A stretch of 64,000 bases of DNA from Candidatus Scalindua sp. (GCA_031316155.1 JALDRB010000007.1:62001-126000), one strand, 5' to 3'. Numbered from the stretch's first letter, positions 1 to 9,320 are shown. Program-made: numbers and translations. The notes: a model not told the origin generated them from the letters alone.

Positions 1-41
1 ACTGGTATAGCTTTTATTATCATTAAAAGGAGGTTAAAGCT

Positions 42-122
42 ATGCCTACGAAATATCCAGTACACCCCGGCAAAATCATCAAGCATGATTGTATGGATGC
101 ATTAAAACTGAATTGGCTATAA
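42..122 (+). pseudogene. HigA-type antitoxin remnant (N-terminal 26 codons)
   Basis: An ATG preceded by AAAGGAGG (positions 27-34) opens a 26-codon frame that stops at TAA. The peptide has the HPGKIIKH start typical of HigA/XRE antitoxins (usual motif HPGE-LKE) and then ends before any helix-turn-helix. The strong ribosome site and correct beginning suggest a once-functional antitoxin truncated by mutation. The stretch after it is AT-rich and broken by stops. It is independent of the intact HigA homologue at 60.5-60.8 kb. Confidence 0.5.
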
Positions 123-173
123 TAAATGCTAATTGAAATGCAATATGATGTTTGTTATCCTGAATTGCTATAG

Positions 174-326
174 ATTAAAACATATAACGACAAATGGCAA
201 CGCGAGCAAGTTGATGCGGTTAAGGAACAATGCACAAAATATTTGATAGATAGGTATAAGAATAAAGAGCCTGCATACCAAGAGAATGATTTCTGGCTAG
301 ACAACAATTTTGAAAATTCTCGGTAA
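174..326 (+). pseudogene. Open-frame remnant with no start codon
   Basis: A 50-codon open stretch begins straight after a TAG and has no plausible initiator. Its composition is protein-like, charged and aromatic, with segments such as YNDKWQREQ and NDFWLDNN. I do not recognise the family. With the HigA remnant upstream it looks like the tail of a decayed accessory gene, possibly cut by the window edge or by deletion. It could also be a chance open frame. Confidence 0.25.
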
Positions 327-338
327 AAAATTTATAAA
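310..338 (+). promoter_or_regulatory. Predicted sigma70-type promoter of the YhaN-like gene
   Basis: TTGAAA (310-315), a 17-base spacer and TATAAA (333-338) make a good sigma70-like promoter. Transcription would start near 345, leaving only about 15 bases of leader before the ATG at 361. This fits the absence of a Shine-Dalgarno there. The promoter overlaps the end of the upstream coding remnant. Confidence 0.45.
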
Positions 339-360
339 TGTTATTTTGTTTCTATAATTC

Positions 361-3153
361 ATGAAATTCTTAAAAGCATTTATAGACGGATACGGAAAGT
401 TTCATAACCGGGAATTCACCCTGGAACCCGGTTTTAACCTCTTCTTTGGTCCGAATGAGGCGGGTAAATCGACACTCATGTCTTTCTTCCGGGCTATTTT
501 TTTTGGATTTCCGGGAAGGAGAGACGCCTTTGACCGTTATGAACCATTAGCCGGCGGGCTTCATGGCGGAAGAGTGGAGCTTGAAACAACCGATGGTAAA
601 GGGGTATCGGTTGTTTTGAGACCGGGTCGTACCCTTTCGGGAGAAATAATAGTACAGGATGGTTCTGAATTGTCCGGAGATAAGGCAAAAAGAAGCCTTC
701 AGCATATCCTTCATGGGGTGAGCGAGAGCATATACAGGTCTGTATTTGTCTTTAGTCTCACAGAGCTTCAGAGACTCGATACTCTGGAGAACGATGAGAT
801 CAGCGCACACATTTATTCAGCAGGTACCGGGGTGGGAAACGTTACCCTGCCAGAGGTGTTGAAGATTGTTGAAGAGAAGAGAAACACTATTTATAAACAG
901 GGTGGATCAGTGCAGGTTGTACCGAAGATAATAAAAGGTCTGGAAAGGATCAGGTCTGAAATCTCCGATATAAAAAATGATCAGGACAGATATAAAACAA
1001 CCGTAATAGAGATTGAAAATCTGGGAAAGGAAAAGAAAGGGTTGTCGCATGACATTCATCTTCGGAGAAGAGAGATGGAACGTGCCTCCAGGTTACGGGC
1101 GGGAAGAGAAAATGTCCATGAATTAAATGAGATAGAAAAACAGCTGGCTTCTTTTTCGGAAATCAAGAATTTTCCGATAGAAGGAGTGAAAAGACTGGAG
1201 AAATATGAGGAAACCCTTTCAGAGAAAAAAGAGGAACTCAAGGAGTGCCGGAATCATTCTGAAACGGTGAATGCCCAGATCAGTAAGTTACCTATTGTCA
1301 ATGATGTCCTGGAGGCGGAATCTTCTATTACTTCGTTGATAAATGATTTTTCGGCGGAAACAGAGAACCTGAGGAGAAAAGACGAAATAGAGTCAAACGT
1401 GATCCTGCTTAAGGGAGAAATATCAGATGCTATTTCCGATCTTGGAACTGATTGGGATGAAGATCGGGTAACAGCAGTAAATGCGGGAAATGAAACATTA
1501 CAGAATATAAGGGTGTTAACCGATCAGCTTTCTGATGCCGGTGTCAGTGTAGAGAAGGCGGAAAACCTCCATAATCAAGCCAGGAGAAACAGAGAAGAAT
1601 CTTTCAGGGAATTTCAGGAGCAAGCACGCAGTTTGGATAGACTCAGGCCTACAGTTCGGTTGACATTTTTTCTGATCTTTGGAATTCCAGTCTTAATCTT
1701 ATTGGGCATATTCTTCGGTATGACCTATAAGCCGCTCTCGGGGGTTTTTGCTCTCATGGCAGGTTTCGTTCCCATCGCAATCCTCTATTACTTTTGTAAT
1801 GTGTTGCCGAGGGCTTACAAAAAGGAATCAAAGGAACAGCAGATGCTGGTAATGAATGCAAGAGAGAGATCAATTGAAGAGGCAGAAAAATTACTGAATG
1901 ACGCAAGGGAGAGGCATGAGATGATTGTAGGGAAGTGGCAGCAGTGGCTAAGGAATAATGGTTTCAGCGAGGGGCTTGATCGGGATGGGATATTTGATCT
2001 GGTAGAGACAATCAGGAGAGTTAAGGGCGTTATCAGTAAAAGGAAGGATGCAGAAAGCAAACTTTTATATGTCAGGAAAAGAGCCAAAACATACATTGAC
2101 CGTCTCAACAGCGCTTTAAACTCCTGTAATTTGGCACCTGCAGATCTTGACACTGTTTCACAATCAATCTTTACAATTAAAGACATGTTGAAAAAACAGA
2201 AGATCCTGCAGGAGGCGAAAGAGCGTCTCGAAGAAAAGAGAAAGGAACTTGGTGTTCAGGAAAAGACTGTTCAGACTATAATACAGGATATAGAGAAAGC
2301 TATTCAGAACCTGATAATCCAGGGCAGTGCGAAAAATACTGAAGAGTTCAGGATGTTTTCAGGTACCGTTCAAAGGAGAGCAACTTTGACGGAGAGTAAA
2401 AACATCATAGAGAGACAACTCGCAAGGCTGATTGGAAAACCAGCTGAGGTTGAAAGGTTTAAGGAAGAGGTGTTGGGAGAAACAGATCAGTCATTGACAG
2501 ACAGTTCAATTCCCGAATTAGAAAATGAGATAAAGAGGTTGGAAGGAGAACTCTCCGACTGTATGCAGGAGATGGGTGCCAAAAAAAACCAATTGGCAGA
2601 ACTGGAGAGAAAAGAGAGATTGTCTGAGTTGCGGCTTGAGGAGGAAACCCTTAAAGCGAGATTACGGGAATCAATGCATGAATGGTCTGTCAGTGCATTA
2701 TGTTACAAACTTCTGGATGGGGCAATGAAGATATACGAAAGGGAGAGGCAGCCGTTTGTCCTCAAGTTTGCGGGTGAATATTTTGGTAAGATTACAGAAG
2801 GACGGTACAATCGCGTAATTAAGAAGGCTAATGATAACATGCTGGTTGTAGAGACACCTGAAGGGCAGCAGAAAAGTGTAGCTTCACTGAGTAAGGGTAC
2901 AGCCGAACAGCTTTACCTGTCTATGAGGTTGGCATTTATAAAGGAATATGCGAACAGGGCTGGGCCGCTTCCCATAATAGTCGACGATATACTGGTAAAC
3001 TTTGATCCAAAAAGAGCGAAAGCTACTCTGCAACTCATTAATGAGGTTGCCGGGCAACATCAGGTTGTCATGTTCACGTGCCACCCTGCTACGCTTCAAC
3101 AGTGCAGGAGAGAAATAAAAGATTTTAAGGGTCCTATTGTAATGAAGATGTAG
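361..3153 (+). CDS. YhaN-like AAA family ATPase (SbcC/SMC-type)
   Basis: A 930-residue ABC/SMC-type ATPase. The N-terminus has a P-loop at residues 30-38 (GPNEAGKST). Long coiled-coil arms follow. The C-terminal lobe has the signature-like SLSKGTAEQ near 842-850 and Walker B IIVDDILVNFDP near 872-883. A hydrophobic pair of segments at about 434-480 interrupts the coiled coil, as in YhaN proteins thought to be membrane-linked. The family is related to the SbcC/Rad50 DNA-end processing ATPases and usually sits beside an SbcD-like (YhaO) nuclease. Here the upstream neighbour is decayed sequence, so no nuclease partner is visible. There is no clear ribosome site; the start is set by the conserved MKF-IDGYGKF beginning. 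Confidence 0.85.
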   Translation: MKFLKAFIDGYGKFHNREFTLEPGFNLFFGPNEAGKSTLMSFFRAIFFGFPGRRDAFDRYEPLAGGLHGGRVELETTDGKGVSVVLRPGRTLSGEIIVQDGSELSGDKAKRSLQHILHGVSESIYRSVFVFSLTELQRLDTLENDEISAHIYSAGTGVGNVTLPEVLKIVEEKRNTIYKQGGSVQVVPKIIKGLERIRSEISDIKNDQDRYKTTVIEIENLGKEKKGLSHDIHLRRREMERASRLRAGRENVHELNEIEKQLASFSEIKNFPIEGVKRLEKYEETLSEKKEELKECRNHSETVNAQISKLPIVNDVLEAESSITSLINDFSAETENLRRKDEIESNVILLKGEISDAISDLGTDWDEDRVTAVNAGNETLQNIRVLTDQLSDAGVSVEKAENLHNQARRNREESFREFQEQARSLDRLRPTVRLTFFLIFGIPVLILLGIFFGMTYKPLSGVFALMAGFVPIAILYYFCNVLPRAYKKESKEQQMLVMNARERSIEEAEKLLNDARERHEMIVGKWQQWLRNNGFSEGLDRDGIFDLVETIRRVKGVISKRKDAESKLLYVRKRAKTYIDRLNSALNSCNLAPADLDTVSQSIFTIKDMLKKQKILQEAKERLEEKRKELGVQEKTVQTIIQDIEKAIQNLIIQGSAKNTEEFRMFSGTVQRRATLTESKNIIERQLARLIGKPAEVERFKEEVLGETDQSLTDSSIPELENEIKRLEGELSDCMQEMGAKKNQLAELERKERLSELRLEEETLKARLRESMHEWSVSALCYKLLDGAMKIYERERQPFVLKFAGEYFGKITEGRYNRVIKKANDNMLVVETPEGQQKSVASLSKGTAEQLYLSMRLAFIKEYANRAGPLPIIVDDILVNFDPKRAKATLQLINEVAGQHQVVMFTCHPATLQQCRREIKDFKGPIVMKM

Positions 3154-3309
3154 GTTTTATTTCGGATTTTGTCTTGACCTATGGTCTGGACCAAGGAATG
3201 CGGAATTCAAAAAGCAAGAAAAAATTAACCACGGAAATTCACATGGAAAGCCACTGAAGACAGAAACAAGCATGAAGGCAAGTGAAGCAAATAGTTTCTC
3301 AAGAGCAAG

Positions 3310-3597
3310 TTATTTGCGCCTGTATTTACGTAAGTATCTCTTAATTTCATTGTGGTCACCTGCTTTTACCAGATAGAAGGTATCTCCTTCTAATTTTGTA
3401 ACTACCCTCAAACGGATATCAATCCTGAATTCATATTTATCTTTATTGATCTTTTTGAACCTGAAACCAAAAGGTTTCTCACCAGTTGCTACAAAGTAAT
3501 TGAAGCTGTCTAGTGTTTTCTTTAAACTCTCTTTTTTCTCCTGTTGAAATTTCTTGATATCACGGTTAAAACTTGGTAATGGCACAATATGTTTCAT
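3310..3597 (-). CDS. RelE/ParE-superfamily toxin
   Basis: A small basic protein of 95 residues with the layout of RelE-type mRNA interferases or ParE-like toxins. It has an N-terminal helical part (IVPLPSFNRDIKKF), a central strand region (YEFRIDIRLRVV) and a C-terminal GDHNEIKRYLRKY segment. It starts 3 bases after the stop of the AbrB-type antitoxin gene, so the two are co-transcribed with the antitoxin first. The predicted role is inhibition of translation when freed from the antitoxin. The family call rests on size, pattern and context; the specific subfamily is not certain. Confidence 0.7.
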   Translation of the reverse strand: MKHIVPLPSFNRDIKKFQQEKKESLKKTLDSFNYFVATGEKPFGFRFKKINKDKYEFRIDIRLRVVTKLEGDTFYLVKAGDHNEIKRYLRKYRRK

Positions 3598-3600
3598 TTC

Positions 3601-3858
3601 TCATATCTTTCTGATATACTCCTCAAACTTCTTACCTGCTTTTAACCTCTTTCCCGCTTTCTTCTCCATCTCTACAATATCATCCATAGCTTTTAATTCA
3701 TCAGGAGTATAACGGGACTCAACCTGAACAGGCGTAACCTTGATGAAATCGTCTTCGAGGCTAAATTCCACAATATCATTCTCTGTAAGTTCTAGCTTTT
3801 TCATGAGTTCGTTGGGTATTGTCAATTGGTTTTTTGACTTTATTCGTCTTAATAGCAT
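3601..3858 (-). CDS. AbrB/MazE-type (SpoVT swapped-hairpin) antitoxin
   Basis: The N-terminal 45 residues show the AbrB swapped-hairpin pattern: IKSKNQLTIPNELMKKL, then NDIVEFSLEDD. The C-terminal half (DELKAMDDIVEMEKKAG) is a charged helix likely to wrap the toxin. AGGAGG lies 8 bases before the ATG at 3858, which makes that the better start; an in-frame GTG three codons earlier overlaps the ribosome site. The protein should bind DNA and autoregulate the operon, and neutralise the toxin encoded next. Pairing of an AbrB-type antitoxin with a RelE-type toxin is a mixed but known kind of arrangement. Confidence 0.8.
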   Translation of the reverse strand: MLLRRIKSKNQLTIPNELMKKLELTENDIVEFSLEDDFIKVTPVQVESRYTPDELKAMDDIVEMEKKAGKRLKAGKKFEEYIRKI

Positions 3859-3933
3859 TCTATTCACCTCCTGAATCAGATTATATAGAAAGTAAGAAAG
3901 TATAACAAGAGGAAAATAATTTAGAAGAACATT

Positions 3934-4710
3934 TCATTCCCCTAAAACCTTTATCATCTCTTTGTGAAGTTTTCGATTTGAAGCGACGATATTCTTCATC
4001 ATGAGGTTATACTTTTCTCCCCGGGTATCCGTAACTTTTCCTCCCGCTTCCATTACGATGAGACTGCCGGCTGCGTAATCCCAGGGGTTCAATTTCAATT
4101 CCCAGTATCCGTCAATTCTGCCGCAAGCCGTATAACAGAGATCCAATGCTGCAGATCCTGTCCTCCTGATGCCGTGAACGTTTTCATAGAAGAACTTCTT
4201 CATCTGATCGAGGCTTTTCCTCATCAGAGTTCCTCTCTCATAGTAGAATCCCAAAGCGAGGAGGGATTTGTTGAGCTTGTTTGCGTTTGATACTTCGATT
4301 TTTTTTGAGTTAAGGTAGGCGCCCCTGTTTTTCTCGGCATAAAACAGCTCTTTTTTAAGAGGGTCGAATACTACACCAATTAAGGGGGTTCCATTTTTGT
4401 ATAATGCAATTGATACACAAAACATGGGAAATTTATGGTAAAAATTGTTTGTACCATCAAGCGGATCGATTATCCAGCAGTAATCAGATCTATTTATTTT
4501 TTCTCCGGATTCTTCCGTTAGGAGAGAATGAGAGGGATACCTGGCTTTTATTATCCTGATAATCTCTTGATCGGAGGCAATGTCAGCGGCAGTAACCAGA
4601 TTATACGTGTCTCCCTTACTTCGAGCATTCACGCTTTTGGAGTAATAGCGTAATAATATTTTTCCGGCTTCCTTTGCCGCCTTTATCGCCGTTCTCTTCA
4701 TTAATTGCAT
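3934..4710 (-). CDS. suhB: Inositol-1-monophosphatase family protein
   Basis: A 258-residue member of the Mg2+-dependent inositol monophosphatase/SuhB family, which hydrolyses inositol phosphates or related sugar phosphates. Metal-site motifs are present: TEESGEK with E66-E67, and IIDPLDGTNNF with D82, D85 and T87. The C-terminal NPWDYAAG segment supplies the last metal-binding Asp. Length matches the family. AAAGGT lies 7-12 bases before the ATG at 4710 and supports that start. It stands alone on the minus strand, convergent with nothing nearby. The true substrate (inositol phosphate, NADP(H), or fructose bisphosphate) cannot be read from sequence. Confidence 0.88.
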   Translation of the reverse strand: MQLMKRTAIKAAKEAGKILLRYYSKSVNARSKGDTYNLVTAADIASDQEIIRIIKARYPSHSLLTEESGEKINRSDYCWIIDPLDGTNNFYHKFPMFCVSIALYKNGTPLIGVVFDPLKKELFYAEKNRGAYLNSKKIEVSNANKLNKSLLALGFYYERGTLMRKSLDQMKKFFYENVHGIRRTGSAALDLCYTACGRIDGYWELKLNPWDYAAGSLIVMEAGGKVTDTRGEKYNLMMKNIVASNRKLHKEMIKVLGE

Positions 4711-5151
4711 GTCCGTACCTTTATATCAGATATTTTCTCGTGTGTGGTAGTATACATACCGTAAGTATCGGAAAAGGTCAAGTATCTTATTTAGTTCAAT
4801 CCCGGGGTTTTCAATCAACCACTAATTATTCAACGCAAACAGGGATAATCAAAAAAAGTTTGCTCGCCCTGTTAAATATATATCTTGGCATTTTAATTTG
4901 CCTTTATAATAAATAAGATTTTTGAAAGTTGTTGTAATAACATCATCCTAAATGATTTAACAGGGCGAGCAAACTTTATTAATTGGAATTTGTTTGCTAT
5001 TTGTGTTTTATTATTTGGTGTTTTTTATGCGGTTCGTTTGGTCTGCCAGACTTGTCATTCTGGCGGACAAACCGGCCCTGCAATTTATGATTCACCTGAT
5101 GGGGTGTATCTGTTTTTATATCACTGAAACATTCTGTAAGGGTATTGACTG
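4711..5151. other. Intergenic region with family B repeat
   Basis: This 440-base gap between the divergent suhB and PDZ-repeat genes contains no credible gene. It holds the family B inverted-repeat element (4855-5030). At 5042-5070 there is a small palindrome built from TCTGCCAGA and TCTGGCGGA, similar in kind to the GC-rich palindromes nested in the family A repeats. Promoters for both flanking genes probably lie here, but I could not identify a convincing one. Confidence 0.5.
4855..5030 (+). mobile_element. Family B MITE-like element, copy 1
   Basis: Positions 4855-4877 and 4955-4977 are perfect 23-base inverted repeats whose core is TTTGCTCGCCCTGTTAAAT, enclosing about 77 AT-rich bases. 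The inner sequence and a further 50 bases on the right are found again, in reverse orientation, at 9630-9811. No transposase is encoded. A short element with long terminal inverted repeats and a second copy is what a non-autonomous MITE looks like. The exact right border is uncertain because homology to copy 2 runs past the inverted repeat. Confidence 0.7.
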
Positions 5152-7590
5152 ATGATACACATGCGATTTTATTTTTCTCTTTACCTCTTCAGTTGTCTCA
5201 TGTTGTTCCCGGTTTTCCGGTTTGATTGTGATGTATGGGCAGATGATCCGGTTTTTCCCGTAAAAGAGGTTACTGTGAAAGATCTGAACTTTTCTCCGGA
5301 ACACTTCTTTGATCTTAGGGAAGATACCTTTGACAGAAACGAGGTCGATTTCAATAAGGGATGGCTCGGTATATTTATGGAAAACCATAAGGGAAAGGGT
5401 GTTCGTGTAGAAGTGGTAGTTGACGGTTCTCCCGCTCATGTCAGTGGCTTAGTAAAGGGGGACGTGATAACAAAGGTCAATGACAGTGAATTGAACAGAG
5501 ATGATGACGGAAACCTTGTCCAGTTTAAGAGAATTATGGAAGAAACAGGGAAAGATACTGTCCTGTCGCTCACAATCGTCAGGAATGGAATTGAGATGGT
5601 AGTTAAACCGAGATTAACGGCAAAATTGGTGGAAAACATGAATGGACCTGTTCAATATCAAACACATCCATTTCCCGCCTCCTACCCATTTGTGACGGAT
5701 GAGAGGGTTAAAGGAAGAAGCATCAAGGAGGAAGAATCATTTTTTGCCTTTCTGCTTCAAGACAGAGAATTCAAAGAGAAGTTTAGGAAGACTTTACAGA
5801 GGATTGGTGAAGAAGCTTTTGTGCGAGAAAGTTACCATGCCCAAAATAGCATCAATCTCTTCCGTTTGAGTCTGATCGATTACCTGATGTCTCACCCTCT
5901 CAATGTGCCTTCCTGTAGTGAGATAATTCATCATCATCTTACAGACAGATCGCCTTTACAATCATTCTCTTCGGCAGCGAGATTTCTTGACCTGGCACCA
6001 TACGTGCCACTGCAGAGAGAAAGATCAGATATCACCTGTTCGTTACAGGAATTTGCAGAAAATGTCCTTCGTACCATAATGAAGAGTCTGGAGGTGCGAA
6101 AAACTTCACTCAACGGATTAACACAATCTGATTTCAGATTTCTTTATGACATCTCCTCCAGGTTGTGGATGGAGTCAGATAATTCAGGAGCTCAAAATAT
6201 TGAAGGATTTCTCGAAACTGCAACAAAGATTGACTTGTCAATGCTCATGAAAAGTTCCCTTATGGTTCTTGAATCGATCCCGATTGAGCAACTCAGAAGG
6301 ATACCAACTGAAACAGCGAAGCTTCATCCATTTGATCTCCCTGATTCTCAGACAGTAATTGACAATTCCGTTAAGAGAGGTAATGGAAGTGTAAATGTAT
6401 CAGGTTTCGGAGGCGATGTTTTGTTTATTCAGGAAGTAAAGGGAATAGGAAAGGTGGTAGTCGGAGGACCGAAAACTACCTGGTATTACGATGACGCCGC
6501 TTTTATTATCGATGTTGGAGGAGACGATTATTATCTTAATAATGCCGGAGCATCAAGGGATGAAGCCTCGATATCTGTCTGCATCGACTTATCGGGTAAT
6601 GACACTTATACTTCAAGAACGAAGTTTTGCCAGGGTGCTGCGCAATTAGGCACCGGTATACTTCTCGATCTGGGGGGTGATGACAGATATATGGGCAACG
6701 AATTTTGTCAGGGATCCGGATTGTTTGGGATGGGATTTCTGTATGATGATGAGGGGGGCGATTCATATCAAGCCGATCTCTTCTGTCAGGGATGCGGATC
6801 ATTTGGAATCGGATTTTTACGTGATAATAATGGTAATGATGTATACCTTGGCAGGATGTTTTCTCAGGGTATAGGCCTGACTAAGGGAGCAGGCGGCATA
6901 ATCGATTTAAAGGGAAATGACGTTTATTTTACCGGGGCGAAATATCCGGACTTCCGGGATTCGGAAAGATCGTGCAGATCATTGGGTCAGGGTTTCGGTT
7001 TCGGGATCCGTCCGGATACCGTGACGGTCGGAGCTTCGGGTGGTATCGGAGTCCTTATCGATGAAAGGGGAAATGATACCTATCACGGGGACTATTTTGC
7101 CCAGGGGAGCAGCTATTATTTCTCATTCGGAATGCTGTATGACAAACGTGGCTGCGATCGGTAGTCTTCAGGGCGTTACTCCCAGGGAGCAGGAATTCAC
7201 TCTTCCATCGGTATGTTAGAAGATGGAGGAGGTGATGATCTCTATCATGCCTATTTTGGAATATCTCAGGGGTGTGGCTACGATACAGGGATTGGATACC
7301 TGGTAGATCATGATGGGAATGATTTTTACACAAGTAATACTATCTCACAGGGAGTCGGGTATGAAAAAGGTTTTGGCATTCTGTCAGATTTTGGAGGTGA
7401 CGATCATTACTCAGCACATACCGGATGCCAGGGATACTCATATCCTTCAAGAAATGAGACTTTTCCCGGAATCGGTATCTTGAGCAACATGGGTGGGAAT
7501 ACAGACGTTTTTTCGGAAGAGGTGAACGATGATACGCTGCGATATAAAACGAATGCTGGTGTATTGATGAATAAATGTAGTGGGAAATAA
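5152..7590 (+). pseudogene. Secreted PDZ-domain and tandem-repeat protein, interrupted by in-frame TAG
   Basis: The frame stays open for 812 codons except for one TAG at 7162-7164 (codon 671). The N-terminus has a signal peptide (about 1-30). A PDZ domain follows at about 62-155 (GWLGIFMENHKGKGVRV and SPAHVSGLVKGDVITKVND). A helical region comes next, and then from about residue 440 roughly twelve 25-residue repeats of the form GIGxLxDxGGDDxYxxxxxxQGxG, likely a beta-solenoid. The TAG replaces the conserved Tyr codon (TAT/TAC elsewhere) of the eighth repeat, so a single base change explains it. The downstream piece (7213-7590) would need its own start to be made. It is either a recent pseudogene, a truncated 670-residue protein, a readthrough case, or a sequencing error. 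The function is unknown; the protein is probably periplasmic or at the cell surface. Confidence 0.75.
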
Positions 7591-7742
7591 AAAATGAGAT
7601 ACAATTTTTGATATTGCAAAACATTCCACTCTTTTATAATATCCCTGAGCATAAAATAGAAAATAGTCACTTTTATTTTTATATATCTCATTTTTAACAG
7701 AAGCTGTACCTGTATGCTGAAAGAATGAAGATGAAGCAGTTT

Positions 7743-7855
7743 TATACTCATCTGATAATGGTTTTCGGATAAAATCCGATATAGAATTGAGCGAGTATAA
7801 CTGCAACCAAGGTTTGGTTTCCAGTAAAACCGAAAACCAAATCGGTTTTAGTATA
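7743..7855 (+). repeat. Family A palindromic repeat, copy 1 (short form)
   Basis: A 113-base element beginning TATACTCATCTGATAATGG and ending CGGTTTTAGTATA. It contains the internal pair TTTGGTTT and AAACCAAA. It lacks the GC-rich inserts seen in the longer copies. It ends 35 bases before the next gene's ATG. Confidence 0.85.
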
Positions 7856-7890
7856 TAAGCTGGAACGTAGTCAATAAAAAGAGAAAAAAG

Positions 7891-8538
7891 ATGAGTAAAA
7901 ATTCACAATGTCAAAATGAAAAGAATGAGAGTTTGAACGAAATCAAGAGACTGCTGGAGAGTTTTTTTGGAAAATATTTAAACGAAGAATACAGGGGGTA
8001 TGCACTCAAACTCTGCGACACGCTGGGGAGGAAAAGAAAAATTGATCTCTCTCGCGGGAAAAGGGAAATATGGGCGGCATCAATTATGTACGTAATTGCA
8101 CGTCTTAATTTCCTGTTCGATAAGGAGAACGAGAATTACCTATCGGCTGACACGATAAACAATTTTTTTAATACCAGTAAATCAACTGTTGGCAGTAAGG
8201 CAGCCCTTATTGAAGAGGTTTGTGACTTGACGATTGGAGCGGAAGGATACTGTAGGAAAGAAATTTCAGATTCCCTCACTTTTTATCAGAGTCCCGAGGG
8301 ATTTATATTTCCTAAAAGCATGATGGGAGACAGGGAGTTGATTTTGCAGGTTGCTGAAGGTCAAGAGGCGGAAGAGATTGAAAAGTATATGGAAAATCAG
8401 AGAAAAGCAGAGGAGGGAGAGATAACAAAGTGGAAGAAGCAAAGGGAAGAGAAAATAAGGAAAAAAGCGGAAGAGAAAAGGAAGAAAAGTGAGAATGCGA
8501 AGGACTATACCCAGTTAAAGCTATTTGATGATGAATAA
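7891..8538 (+). CDS. DUF6398-like hypothetical protein
   Basis: A 215-residue soluble protein. Residues about 15-115 form an all-helical domain with KREIWAASIMYVIARLNFLFD and NNFFNTSKSTVGSKA. This resembles the DUF6398 family and has a cyclin-box-like or helix-turn-helix flavour. The C-terminus (about 165-215) is a highly charged Lys/Glu helix ending QLKLFDDE, likely an extended coiled coil. It lies just after a family A repeat and 38 bases before truA. Only a weak purine stretch precedes the ATG. I cannot assign a function, and the family name is a recollection rather than a search result. Confidence 0.6.
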   Translation: MSKNSQCQNEKNESLNEIKRLLESFFGKYLNEEYRGYALKLCDTLGRKRKIDLSRGKREIWAASIMYVIARLNFLFDKENENYLSADTINNFFNTSKSTVGSKAALIEEVCDLTIGAEGYCRKEISDSLTFYQSPEGFIFPKSMMGDRELILQVAEGQEAEEIEKYMENQRKAEEGEITKWKKQREEKIRKKAEEKRKKSENAKDYTQLKLFDDE

Positions 8539-8576
8539 AATGTCGGTTTTTTAATAAAATATTTCAGCAGAATTTC

Positions 8577-9320
8577 GTGAACAACATAAAGCTTGTTATT
8601 GAGTATGACGGTACGAATTATGCCGGGTGGCAGAAGCAAAAGAAAGATAAGACCGTTCAGGAGACACTGAAACGGGCAATAGAGAGTGTTGTCAATGAAG
8701 AGGTTAAGCTTATCGGTGCCGGACGTACAGATTCGGGTGTCCATGCACGAGGCCAGGTTGCAAACTTTAAGACAAGTGCTACCATTCCAACCACAAAATT
8801 AGCACAGGCAATCAATTTTCATCTTCCCAGAGATATTGCGGTGAGATCTGCAAGAAGAGTATCGAAGGGGTTTCATTCACAATACAGCGCTAAATCAAAA
8901 ATTTATCGATATACCGTCCTCAACCATACTGTTCGGAATGCTATCAACAGAAACATTTGCTATCAATACTGTGCTCCTTTGAATATCGAAAAGATTCAGC
9001 AGGCCTCAAAGATCATAATAGGTCGGCACGACTTCAGCACCTTCAAATCAAAATCGCGATCAGAGAAAGAAGAGAAAGATCCGGTCAGGACGATAAAGAT
9101 GCTGGAGGTTGTGAAAAAGGGGAGGTATATACTCTTCACCATTGAGGCAGATGGATTTCTCTATAAAATGGTGAGGGCAATTGTCGGAACACTCCTTGAG
9201 GTCGGGAGGAGGAAGATGTCCCTGGAAGAATTTGACAGGGTAGTAAAGGCGAAAAACAGATCGTGTGCCGGAGTGAGTGTTCCTGCCAGTGGCTTATGTC
9301 TTTTACGGGTGAAATATTAA
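8577..9320 (+). CDS. truA: tRNA pseudouridine(38-40) synthase TruA
   Basis: TruA converts uridines 38-40 of the tRNA anticodon arm to pseudouridine. The protein is 247 residues, the normal length. It opens with the typical IEYDGTNYAGWQKQ, and GAGRTDSGVHARGQ at 47-60 contains the catalytic Asp52. FHSQYSAKSKIYRY and the C-terminal EADGFLYKMVRAIVG segment also match. The start is GTG at 8577, the only initiator placed correctly relative to the conserved N-terminus. Confidence 0.95.
   Translation: MNNIKLVIEYDGTNYAGWQKQKKDKTVQETLKRAIESVVNEEVKLIGAGRTDSGVHARGQVANFKTSATIPTTKLAQAINFHLPRDIAVRSARRVSKGFHSQYSAKSKIYRYTVLNHTVRNAINRNICYQYCAPLNIEKIQQASKIIIGRHDFSTFKSKSRSEKEEKDPVRTIKMLEVVKKGRYILFTIEADGFLYKMVRAIVGTLLEVGRRKMSLEEFDRVVKAKNRSCAGVSVPASGLCLLRVKY

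Noticed and set aside
4674-4916. Plus-strand open frame of 80 codons overlapping the suhB start and a repeat
   Set aside because: It runs across suhB, the intergenic region and the family B terminal repeat, with no ribosome site or family resemblance.
7162-7164. TAG as a pyrrolysine codon
   Set aside because: No pyl genes or downstream insertion element are visible, and the site is Tyr in the sister repeats, so a point mutation is simpler.
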